DNA of 64,000 bases from Codonopsis lanceolata (Eukaryota > Streptophyta > Magnoliopsida > Asterales > Campanulaceae). A program made the position numbers and the translations under genes. Of this stretch, positions 32,700 through 42,282 are shown piece by piece (within the stretch, counting starts at the first letter, position 1; every line of letters begins with the position of its first letter). The stretch lies in NCBI GenBank assembly GCA_013146195.2, contig CM028378.1:77777254-77841253 (forward strand), given 5' to 3'. The notes under the pieces are model-generated. The model ran no database searches, was not told the origin of the DNA, and worked only from the letters and a program-made list of their open reading frames with translations.

Positions 32700-33170
32700 A
32701 AGTCAAGATCAAACGTGAACTGGGTAGGGGCTTTCCCTGCAAAAGCACTCCGGCATGAAAGTTAGATAACCAGCAAATGCATAAGTATTTTGGCAGAGTT
32801 TTTGCCTATGTCTATGTGAACATACCTTCTCTCTTCTGTCAGAGGGCTTTATATAGGTTTGGCCATGAATGGCAAGGCGAAGGCCTTAACTGCGCAAGCG
32901 AAAAAGACGGATATAATCAAGGCCACGTCCGGAACGTGGGGCGGATTTATTAAGCTACATCCTTCAATCTTAGATCTACTTTCTTTGTGGGAAGACATCC
33001 TACAGGAATCGAGGAAGGGACACATTAATTCCTACCCGAAAAAACAAGCATAAATGAGTAGGCAAAACCCTTTATTGGGGTTCTATAGCTTGAACCGGTG
33101 AATAGGGCACTAGCTTGGTATTCCTCAAATCATGCTTATGTGTGTGCTTGTGTTGGTGCGAAACCCATTA
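32700..33170 (-). repeat. Tat-like LTR remnant
   Basis: On the minus strand a TATATAAAGCCC promoter box (about 32850-32860) is followed some 90 bases later by GCCGGAGTGCTTTTGCAGGG. A phrase of this kind (CGGAGTG, then TTTGCAGG) is, from memory, common near the 3' end of plant Tat-lineage LTRs. No intact ends or target duplication were found. The pol fragment at 34525-34776, same strand, may belong to the same element. Confidence 0.35.
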
Positions 33171-33199
33171 AAGGGCTGTCAAAGCTAAAGAACCCAAAA

Positions 33200-34562
33200 C
33201 CCAAAATAGGTCAGGGACCGTGAAAATCAACATAACATAAATGCGGATAGAAATAATGGAAATCAAATTCCCGAGTGCTCATCATGGGTAGATTCCAGAT
33301 CGTAACTAGTTCATCATCATACTCCCAACAAACATCATCGAACCGCAGATATAGGGTTTTAGCGGAGAGAACAAAAAGGAGGAAATCAAGTTCAAACAAT
33401 GGTTAAATCAAGACATTAATTACCTATTGAGTGTAAGGGTTATTGATTCAAGCAGATGCAACTGAGTCGTTGTTGCAATGAATCCAAAAACGGCTACGAC
33501 GATTTCAAGAAGAACACAAAGGGAAGCTAGAGAATATGAAGGCTTGAGAATAGGAAAGCTTGTAAAAGAGCAGAAGGTTATAAGAGCTCTGGAGTTTTAT
33601 AGATGGTTTGGAGAGGTAAAATGGGGGGATATAAAGGGAAATGATTGCCTGGGAATGCAACGTGGGAAACAAGGCGTCATATTAAATGTCGCCTCGAGAA
33701 AAGTGTATTCGTGGAAGCTCACTTGGGTGAGCGACGGTTACATACGACACGTCCACTCGACATGCGCCTGACACTATACGCCCCATTACAGAAAAATTCA
33801 TCTTCATTCATTGTCTATTAGCCTCTAAGACATCTTTCGCCAAATAAACAAAGTGACAAAGTCTTTTAGCGGTCAAGTGGTGAAACTAGCCAATATATGT
33901 TCCTCACTCTAAGTAACTATGCTCGCTAGACAAGAAACAAGGGGTCACTGATCATAATAAACAAATAAACTCAATATCTCATATTGATTTATTTTAGCAC
34001 GGTCATGCATTTACTTAAGTTTCACTTATCAAGGGGCCCATAAATATTATACTCCTGTTAATGTAGGAGGGACAAATTCTATCTACATTGTTCATATCCC
34101 TCAGCATGATTCGTGGTATATCCAATATTCGACTTTATAATCACCTTGTTACAGAATGACATTTATCTGTATCAAAATATAAAACTCCTCATCTAGGGTA
34201 TATAACGACTTCAAGTCAAAGGACAACGAACTCATTTGTCACTATGAGAATCGCTTATAACACTCACGTAACGATCCACGTAGCATTCTTATGCGGGTCA
34301 ATTCAGTATGTCGTTACACCTAACACACACCCATGTGTAGACTGATATCAACTATATGAGTCTAAACACATGTTAGTCTCTGTGTATTATTATTGCTTTT
34401 ATTAATAATAATGCTTGATCAGTGATATTTAAGAATAACATATTTATTCTAAGGGCTTCATGATGCATTACTATAGATAAACAAATAATACATAATACAT
34501 AAATACCTCAATAAATAATGATATATGGAAAAATAGATTTGCCTCTAGGGCATAAACCAAAA
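33200..34562 (-). repeat. Probable Copia-type LTR remnant
   Basis: Read on the minus strand from 34562, it opens TGGTTTATGCCCTAGAGGCA, which resembles the start of Angela-type Copia LTRs. It continues with a long AT-rich segment and has a CTATAAAACTCC box near 33600. The terminal TG is not clean and the other end is uncertain, so the extent is approximate. A 97-codon plus-strand frame at 33478-33771 lies in this LTR-like DNA and shows no domain. Confidence 0.35.
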
Positions 34563-34776
34563 ACTTTTTCATCTTCTCCTTGATTGCTTTGTCTTTTCCG
34601 AGGAGAAACTGTCTAGGCTGCTGTTGAATGGGCATGTATGCTAGATCCATACTTAGGCAGTGCACAGCCACCTCCTCACTGACACCCCTCATATCCTCTG
34701 GTTCCCAAGTAAACACATCCAGGCTTGTCTGAAGCTGTTCGATCAAATTGGCTCGGGTTTCAATGGGGAGTCTCAT
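34525..34776 (-). pseudogene. Tat/Athila-like pol fragment (protease-RT junction)
   Basis: The minus strand reads NLIEQLQTSLDVFTWEPEDM then VAVHCLSMDLAYMPIQQQPR and KAIKEKMKKFLV. This matches the segment just before the RT domain in Tat-lineage Ty3/gypsy elements (pattern DVFAW, EDMPGI, VAVHKLN, RRxF, KAIxEEV). It stops at about 34560 where the Copia-like LTR begins, and at about 34766 where plus-strand LINE sequence begins. Confidence 0.6.
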
Positions 34777-34966
34777 GGGTTTTTTCCTTCTACTCGTGGT
34801 GTTCGTCAGGGTGACCCGCTTTCTCCGCTCCTTTTTATCTTAGCGTAGGAAATTCTCTCTATTAACATTAACAGGACCATGCAGTCTGGTTTATCAACTC
34901 CATTTAATCATGGACGTGGCGGAGTTATGGTGTCTCATCTCCTCTATGCGGACGATATTCTTGTTT
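34766..34966 (+). pseudogene. LINE L-B RT fragment, upstream part
   Basis: The plus strand reads FNGESHGFFPSTRGVRQGDP then LSPLLFILA, a stop, EILSINI, and then FNHGRGGVMVSHLLYADDIL. These are the RT motifs around the catalytic YADD box of an L1-type LINE, closely related to L-A. At about 34966 the frame runs directly into Ty3 gag. The remaining RT and thumb region is absent, and LINE sequence resumes at 42283. Confidence 0.8.
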
Positions 34967-35979
34967 TGGGGTGTACCGACGAAGAAAGAGTTATGCTAGC
35001 AACCTTTAAGTTTAAGGGAGCCGCCGAACATTGGTGGACTGTGTTGAAAGAAAGTTGGGAGATGCAACAAGTTCCCATTACTTGGGCCAATTTCCAAAGA
35101 GAGTTTAAGAATGAATATGTGCCGGATGTGGTTCGCAACCAAAGAGAGAAGGAGTTCTATGACCTTGAGCAAGGTAGCATGACATCAGCGGAGTATTCCG
35201 CGAAATTCACAGAATTGAGCCGATATTGTACGTATCTGATTCCCACGGAGGCACGGAGAACACACAAGTTTGTAAAGGGGTTAAGAACTGAGTTTAGAAA
35301 ACAGATTCTAGCGCTTAAGCTCACCGATTACCGGAGTGCAGTTGATCGAGCGTATGAGGTGGAGCAAGACATTGAGGAACACCGGGTCAAGAATAATGCT
35401 AGTAATGCACGGCAGTCTACCCAGAACAATAATCAGGGAAATAGTTCGGGTAATAGAAGGGGATATCAAGGGAACCGTGATAGGAGAAGTGGAGGCCAAG
35501 GTAGGCCACAGTCTGGGAAGCAAGGTAACAATACTTCTTCATCTAAGGGGCAGCAAGGGTCGCGTAGTGAGGCTATGATTTGTTCGCTACGCCAAAGGTG
35601 CAGGCACACAATGATAGGTCTGGGGGAAAAATGGGAAGTGTTTCTATTGCGGAGATGGAACTCACATGAAGAAGGATTGTCCAGAAGTTTAAGGCTAGTC
35701 GATCGGGTGCGTGGACAACGATGCAGGGCTAAAAGAGATGGGGACGGTAAACCCAAGGTTCAAGGCCGTGTGTTTGCGCTTGATCAGCGCGAGGTTCAGG
35801 GGTCTACGGCCGTGATAGGAGGTACTCTTTCTATATTCGATCATAAGGCTCGAGTTCTCATAGATCCAGGGTCTTCGCATTCTTATGTTGCTTCGCACTT
35901 TGTTGAGAATCTTTGCGTATTGCCTCAATCTTTGTCATATTTGCTTGAAGTGTCTACCCTTTCGGGGAATATATGCTAG
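34879..35979 (+). pseudogene. LINE RT-gag-protease chimeric frame (G2 N-terminal part)
   Basis: One open frame of 366 codons begins in LINE RT (residues 1-30, ending YADDILVLG) and passes in frame into Ty3 gag (CTDEERVMLATFKFKGAAEHW). Gag landmarks include YCTYLIPTEARRTHKFVKGL and LKLTDYRSAVDRAYEVE, then an Asn/Gln/Gly-rich linker. The zinc knuckle (CFYCGDGTHMKKDC) lies at about 35640-35685 in a different frame, so two nearby indels enclose it. The frame returns for AKRDGDGKPKVQ and the aspartic protease (ARVLIDPGSSHSYVASHFVE). It ends early at a shift near 35960. The gag N-terminus, primer site and 5' LTR are missing. No function is expected. Confidence 0.85.
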
Positions 35980-38186
35980 CGTCTGAAGTGTTTAAATCTT
36001 GTGATGTTTTGGTGGGTGACCACACTTTGCATGCGGACTTGGTAGTTCTACCTATACGTGATTTTGATGTGATTCTTGGCATGGACTGGTTATGTGCTTA
36101 TCATGCTATAGTTGACTGCCATAGGAAGCGGGTTACTTTTTATATGCCGGGTGTGCCTGAGTTTACTTTTGTGGGTGATCATGCATCGAGTGACTTGCAT
36201 TTCATTTCTGCTCTAAGGGCTAGGAAATTACTATCTCAAGGGTGTACGGGTTATCTTGCATGCGTAGTTGATAAGAAGAAGTCTTCGCCGAACTTAGAAG
36301 AGGTTCCGGTAGTATGTGAATTTCCCGATGTGTTTTCTACCGACCATGCTATGCCACCCGATAGAGAACTAGAATTTTGCATTGAGCTTATTCCGGGGAC
36401 TTCACCGATTTCTAAGGCACCGTATAGGATGGCGCCCATGCTTAGGGAGTTGAAAACTCAGTTGCAAGAACTCCTAGAGATTGGTTTTGTTAAACCAAGT
36501 GTGTCGCCTTGGGGCGCACCGGTCTTATTTGTGAGGAAGAAAGATGGGAGTTTGCGGTTATGCATAGACTACCGAGAATTGAATAAGGTGACCATTAAGA
36601 ATAAGTATCCTCTACCCCACATTGATGACCTCTTTGACCAATTGCAAGGGTCTATTGTTTATTCTAAGCTTGATTTGAGATGGGGTTACTACCAATTGAA
36701 GGTTAGAGAGGAAGACATTCCGAAGACGGCTTTTCGCACTAGATATGGGCATTTTGAATTTGTAGTGATGCCGTTTGGGTTGACAAATGCACCAGCGGTG
36801 TTCATGGACTTGATGAACCGTGTCTTTCACAGTTATCTTGATTGTTTTGTTGTAGTCTTTATTGACGATATTTTAGTGTATTCGAAATCTCGGGAGGAGC
36901 ATGAGAAACACTTGAGGATTGTCTTATCCATTCTTCGAGAGAAACAGCTTTACGCCAAGTTTAGCAAATGTGCCTTTTGGCTCGAGGAGGTATCTTTTTT
37001 GGGGCATATAGTTTCTAGCGCCGGGATAGCCGTTGATCCTTCTAAGGTTGAAGCGGTGACGAATTGGAAGAGACCTAGTTCAGTTACCGAGGTTCGGAGT
37101 TTCTTGGGTTTAGCGGGTTATTACCGGAGGTTTATTGAGGGTTTTTCTCGGATTGTGACTCCTATGACGAGATTGACGCAAAAGAATGTGCCGTTTGTTT
37201 GGAGCGAGAAATGTGAGTCTAGTTTCCAAGAGCTTAAGAAGCGGTTGACGACGGCACCTATTTTGGCTTTGCCTAGTGGGGAAGATAATTTTGTGATCTA
37301 TAGCGATGCTTCTAAGGAAGGTTTGGGTTGTGTTTTGATGCAAAATGGAAGAGTGATCGCCTATGCATCGAGGAAGTTGTCTATTCACGAGCAGAATTAC
37401 CCGACACACGATTTGGAGTTGGCTGCGATTATTTTCGCGTTGCATAAGTGGAAACACTACTTGTATGGGGCTAAGTTTGAGATTTTCACCGATCATAAAA
37501 GTTTGAAGTATTTATTTTCTCAAAAGGAGTTGAATATGAGGCAAAGAAGATGGATGGAAAAATTAAAAGATCATGATTGCACTATTTTATATCATCCGGG
37601 GAAGGCAAATGTGGTAGCGGATGCCTTGAGTAGGAAGGTTCACATGTCTTGTATGATGGTTAGAGAATGGAAGATGTTGGAGGATTTGCGAGATTGGGGT
37701 CCTAGTGTTTATGATAGAGGTGTAATTTTCGCAAATATTCGTGCTACGCCAATTTTATTTGGGAAAATTAGAGAAGAGCAAGGGAATGATCCGGAGTTGA
37801 AGAAAATTATTGATGGGTTGGCTGAGAATGTATCGCCTGATTTCGTGGTTAATAGTGAGGGCACTTTGACATTTCGAGGTAGGATTTGTGTTCCTTGTAA
37901 TACTGAATTGAAGAGGTTGGTTCTTGATGAGGCTCATAAAACGAAGTATACCATTCACCCGGGGAGCACGAAGATGTACTTAGACTTGAAAAGACAATTT
38001 TGGTGGAAGGGCATGAAGAGAGAAATTGCAGAGTATGTGTCAAAGTGTTTGACTTGTCGGCGAGTTAAGGCCGAAAGCATCGAGGCTCTGGGATTTCTAC
38101 AACCACTGAGATTCCCTGAATGGAAATGGGAGTTCATTACCATGGATTTTGTGATTGGGGTTATCACAAGACGCGAGAGGGTTTAA
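35973..38186 (+). pseudogene. G2 pol: RT, RNase H and integrase N-terminal part
   Basis: This 737-codon frame is intact over three domains. Residues 1-150 are the protease-RT linker (DFDVILGMDWLCAYHAIVDC). RT follows with PYRMAPMLRELKTQL, RKKDGSLRLCIDYRELNKVT and the catalytic FIDDILVYSK near 36858. RNase H starts at NFVIYSDASKEG (about 37290) and includes FTDHKSLKYLF. The integrase zinc domain reads DEAHKTKYTIHPGSTKMY with a CLTC motif (about 37928-38060), then FITMDFVIG with the first catalytic aspartate. A one-base shift near 38160 ends the frame. Homology upstream of the ATG continues in the preceding frame, so the ATG is only where the shifted frame opens. Confidence 0.9.
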
Positions 38187-38452
38187 TGCAGTTTGGGTTA
38201 TAGTCGACAGATTGACTAAGTCTGCACACTTTATTCCGATAGCTATCACTTATTCGCTGACTCAGTTGGCAGCTTTGTATATTCAGGAGATTGTGAGACT
38301 TCATGGCGTACCTGTTAGCATTGTGTCCGATAGAGATCCGAGGTTCACATCTAGATTTTGGAAGTCGTTGCAGGAAGCTTTGGGGACCAGATTGGACTTG
38401 ATCTGACTTTTCATCCACAAACGGATGGCCATCCGAGCGATTAATTCAGATT
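38155..38452 (+). pseudogene. G2 integrase core, frameshifted
   Basis: The frame at 38155-38406 continues the integrase core with VWVIVDRLTKSAHFIP and VSIVSDRDPRFTSRFW, the latter holding the second catalytic aspartate. The stretch at 38400-38452 should carry the catalytic glutamate after HPQTDG, but it is broken by a shift and stops. The third catalytic residue is therefore not encoded in frame. Confidence 0.85.
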
Positions 38453-39148
38453 TTGGAGGATATGCTGCGAGCTTGTGCCATGGATTTCAAGGGAAGCTGG
38501 GATTCTCATTTACCTTTAGCCGAGTTTGCGTATAATAACAGCTACCAGTCGAGTATCAAGATGGCGCCTTATGAAGCATTGTATGGGCGTAAGTGTAGAT
38601 CACCAATTTGTTGGGACGAAGTTGGAAAGGCGAAACTTTGGGGTTCCGAGTTAGTGCAACAGTCGGTTGAGAGCGTGAAGTTGATTAGAGATCGATTGCG
38701 CACCGCTCAAAGTCGACAAAAGAGTTACGCGGACAATCGAAGACGAGATCTTGAGTTCCAAGTGGGAGACTACGTGTTCTTGAAGGTAACACCGAGGAGA
38801 GGTACTAAGAGATTCGGCAAGAAAGGGAAGCTTACACCGAGGTACATTGGCCCATTCGAGGTTCTTGAGAGAGTTGGGTCTTTGGCGTATCGAATTGCAT
38901 TGCCACCTTCACTTTCGGAAACTCATAATGTCTTCCATGTTTCCATGTTGCGAAAGTATTTGAAAGATGAGTCCCATGTACTTGAGTATGAGGAGATAAC
39001 GTTTGAGCCGGATATGTCTTACGTTGAAAAGCCCGTGAAGATTTTGGATACCAAGGAGCAAGTGCTACGAACCAAGAGAATTCCCTTAGTCAAAGTTCTT
39101 TGGAGAAATCACAACATTGAAGAAGCGACTTGGGAAACGGAAGCGTAG
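38453..39148 (+). pseudogene. G2 integrase C-terminus and chromodomain-like tail
   Basis: The 231-codon frame starts inside the integrase (EDMLRACAMDFKGSWDSHLP, then AEFAYNNSYQSSIKMAPYEA). It contains the GPY/F module (GKLTPRYIGPFEVLERVGS) and HNVFHVSMLRKY, and ends with the chromodomain-like IPLVKVLWRNHNIEEATWE. A TAG stop cuts it just before MREKHPHLFDELGKN, which continues in the same frame to 39206. Relative to G1 this is a nonsense change near the natural end, so only about 25 residues are lost. Confidence 0.88.
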
Positions 39149-39209
39149 ATGCGCGAGAAGCATCCACATTTATTTGATGAACTTGGTAAGAATTTAGGGA
39201 CTAAATTCC

Positions 39210-39224
39210 TTAAGGAGGGGAGAG
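39210..39224 (+). promoter_or_regulatory. Polypurine tract of G2
   Basis: TTAAGGAGGGGAGAG directly precedes the LTR start TGTAACACCCC. It primes plus-strand DNA synthesis in an active element and matches the G1 tract at 2559-2573. Confidence 0.85.
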
Positions 39225-39950
39225 TGTAACACCCCGTATTCTTGCATGTGCATTGTATGCTTGCCTTCATGTTTTCTTGTTGATTGTGAGCATGTTTACT
39301 TAGTCCATATATGATTTAGAAACATTCATAAGTCATTCATGAAGCTCTTAACATGTTTAGAATCATGTAAGCTTGTTTGTTGAATCGCCGGTTCGATTGC
39401 CTTGTTTTGGCCTTAGCGATTCTTCCTTCGTTGCTTGTATTCTTTGTGTTTTCAACTTGTGAGAAGTTCATTTGAGTTATAGACCAAGTGTACTAGTAAT
39501 TATCATTCTTGTGCAATCATTGTTCATAGACTTGTTACCTTTGGTTATGAGATGACCAATTTATTCCTTCACAGACCAGTCATGTTTTGGGCAAACTTCG
39601 GGAAAATTCTGGTACTAATCCACTGAATAGAATTTTCTAAAAATTTAGTATGTTTTACCTTCATACGTTAGGATACTCTCTGTAAAATTTGGTAATTTTC
39701 CAAGGTGTCTAAGTACCTCAATTAGGTCTTGACTTACGGCTGTGCCAGAATTCAGTTTTCAGAAAAACAACTTCTGTACTTGATTTTTGTTGTAACCATA
39801 TCTTGATGAATATAAGTCCAAATGGAGTAATTTAAAATTCTAAAATATAATTTAATGAGTCTAGTTTCAGAAAAATCAAAAATCACCTCATTTGGAGTTG
39901 TGAGCGATTTATGGTCGATTTTACAAGATTGACTGTCCAGCCTCAGCTTC

Positions 39951-40070
39951 CCAGGCGCCCGCCTGGACTTTAGTGAGGCGCCCGCCTCAACTTCTGGGAG
40001 CATTTCAATTTCAGCTTTCAGCCTCAGCTTCCCAGGCGCCCGCCTGGCTTCTTGTGAGGCGCCCGCCTCA
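39951..40070 (+). promoter_or_regulatory. Tandem GC-rich palindromes in the G2 LTR upstream region
   Basis: Two copies of a roughly 75-base unit each hold two palindromes, of the types CCAGGCGCCCGCCTGG and GAGGCGCCCGCCTC. All share the core GCG-NN-CGC (or its complement) with 5-7 base arms. They end about 235 bases upstream of the TATA box. Equivalent palindromes occur in the other LTRs of this window. Confidence 0.7.
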
Positions 40071-40306
40071 TCTTCTGAGAGCTGTTACGGGATTTTTTCC
40101 CCTGTTTTGATATTGAACGACTTGTACACCTTAACCCCCTATCTAAACCTATCCTAAACCTCCCTAACCCTTCCCACTTAAGTCCTAACATCCCTAACTA
40201 GTTGTAATGATGGATTAAGAGTTCATTAGTGGGTCATTAAGCCACCAAATCAGATTTGAAAGGGACCACATTGGCTTGACACTTGTCCCACTCAACCTTT
40301 GACCCC

Positions 40307-40313
40307 TTATAAG
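40307..40313 (+). promoter_or_regulatory. TATA box of the G2 LTR promoter
   Basis: CTTATAAG lies 227 bases upstream of the GTAAGT donor, putting the likely transcription start near 40340. The box is conserved at the same relative place in the other four LTRs of the family. Confidence 0.6.
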
Positions 40314-40534
40314 CCACAAATCAGCTTCTTGCCTTCTCATTTGCTGAGAGCTCTTCCAAAAACGTGAGAGAGTGTTCTTGAGAGTTCTCCCATGGCTTCT
40401 TGAAGCTCTCATCTCCATCTTCCCTCATCCAATCTCCATTTGCCCAAGACTCCTTCATCAAAGGTGTAGAGCTCAAAGAGTAGAGCATTTCCATCCGAAC
40501 GATTTTCTCATTTGCTTTCTTTGGTGTAGAACAA

Positions 40535-41732
40535 GTAAGTTACTTTCTTCTTCTTCTTCTTTTAGTTCTCATTGATCCTAAGGAAACAAAGCCTATGGTG
40601 ATTGAGGTCAATGAGGACACTTTTATGCTTCCTATGCTATCTTCTTGTATTTTGAAAATTATGAGCTTGATAGGAGCATGATTAGGTTGATTTCTTACCT
40701 ATGAATGTTTATAATACTCTTCCATCTTGTCTATTTAAGGTTTTGAACATGTTAGAAACATGTATTACATTTGTGATGGAAGTGTTGATATATGTGAATG
40801 CCCTAGTTTATGCCTTCATGAAATGTTGTGAAGTTGTTATGTGTACTATCCTCAATATTGGACTCTATAATGAACATGGATCACATTATAATGCCTTGGT
40901 GAGTTTACAACCTTGTTGAACCTAGAAATGACCTAGGTTGGGTTATGAAGCACATAGCTTCCATTTCTCCAAAATTGGGAATTTAGAGAAAAGACTCAAC
41001 GGAGTCGACTCTAGGGAATATTTGAACATGTTGAACTCTAGTTTCAATCCCTACAAAGTTTGAACACCGTTTGATTGGTTTACTCAAACATGAACTTGGT
41101 TTAATTGTTTGCAATAAGACGTTATGAAAGATTGGTTTTGAGCAATTAATTGCCTTGATATGATTTTATGGTAGAGATTAATACCCTACTTGGTTGGTCG
41201 AGTTCGCTCTTGTCGAATTCGATCCTTGATTGGTTTAAGTCAAGTAAATATCTACTTGTGCATCACATTGAGTCCAACTGGCATTATTTGGCTTGTTTAT
41301 TAAGTCAGGGTGGGATGATGCATCGCCTTCACGAATTATGGGATTCGTGCTCGCTATGGATCGCCGCACTGGACCTCACACACACCTCCATTGTTGGCGC
41401 AATGGGGAAGTAGCCTTGCCGTATCAATAAGTGCCGCATTGGCTTGCTATCTAGATCGAGTGGTACTTGATGAAAGTCGATGCAATCACAGAGCATCGAT
41501 GTTGCACGATAAAGTATAATAAAGTTTATTGCAGGAGCTACGAAGCGGTCGTGACTATATCATATCCTACTTGTATGATTTATTTTCCCGCACTTATGTG
41601 ATTAATGTGCTAAGTGCTATATGATGATCATGTTCCATAATTGAGATAAATGTCATGCTATAACATGAACATGCATTGTAGTAACTTACTAAGTCTTTCG
41701 ACTTACCCTATTTGTTTGTTTTGTTTCCTTAG
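40535..41732 (+). other. Predicted leader intron lying wholly inside the LTR
   Basis: The donor is ACAA followed by GTAAGT and the acceptor is TTTTGTTTCCTTAG; length 1,198 bases. Homologous donor and acceptor pairs exist in the G1 3' LTR (about 1,185 bases), G1 5' LTR (about 1,201), the solo LTR at 21117 (about 1,182) and, more diverged, the solo LTR at 9027 (about 1,942). Conservation of both sites in copies that differ by many indels suggests function, but splicing itself is not shown by sequence. Confidence 0.5.
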
Positions 41733-42282
41733 ATACGAGCCGTGGAGACGTTCCGAGATAGACTCGCCTTATTCACGTTTGGTTGTTTGTAACCTCAAGG
41801 TTGATCTTTTGGACTTGTTGTTTAGACTTTTATTTTGGAAAGGACGTTGGGAAGCAAGTCATATAGACTTGGCTTGGGGTTTTTGTTGTTGTAGTAAACT
41901 TAACTATTTGACACTTGTAATCTTTTGGTATGCCGACTTATATGTCGAGCCTGTTTATATGTGTATGGTTCGCTACAGTTTTCTTCCGCTAAAGCTTGTT
42001 TAATTATTATTGTTGTTGTTGTCTCCGGCATGTTGTGGCCGTTGAGGTTATTATAAGCATGTGTTAATATTGTAGGAGTAGTTGTTGGGTTCCGGCTGTA
42101 ACGTCGCCGATAACTTGTTTATTTTTAGGTTGTTTTTCCGGCCAAGTGTAGCCGAGTTGTTATTCGTATGCGATGTTGCGCCACATGAATTTTATAATCC
42201 TACTTGTGCATGCTTGTGTATCTTGTCTATTTGGACGGCGCGACTCGGGATCTCGCATTGGGGTCCGGGTCGGGTCGTCACA

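Larger units (their letters stand above)
34966..42282 (+). mobile_element. Ty3/gypsy chromovirus G2 (Tekay/Del-like), 5'-truncated
   Basis: The domain order is gag, protease, RT, RNase H, integrase, chromodomain-like tail, polypurine tract and a 3' LTR of 3,058 bases. The 5' LTR and part of gag are gone, replaced by LINE RT sequence on the left, while the 3' LTR ends in LINE sequence on the right. G2 was therefore inserted in LINE L-B and one deletion later removed the left boundary. It is the better preserved sister of G1. Confidence 0.88.
39225..42282 (+). repeat. 3' LTR of G2
   Basis: It starts TGTAACACCCCGTATTCTTG and ends GGGTCGGGTCGTCACA. It carries four GC-rich palindromes at 39951-40070, a TATA box at 40307-40313, a GTAAGT donor at 40535-40540 and a TTGTTTCCTTAG acceptor ending at 41732. 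It aligns with the G1 LTRs and with both solo LTRs. LINE L-B sequence resumes directly after it. Confidence 0.92.

Noticed and set aside
33478..33771. A 97-codon plus-strand frame
   Set aside because: It falls inside the probable Copia-type LTR, antisense to its promoter, with no domain.
41168..42003. Open frames of 81 and 117 codons in the G2 LTR
   Set aside because: Related LTRs break these frames, and the region covers the predicted intron and its acceptor.
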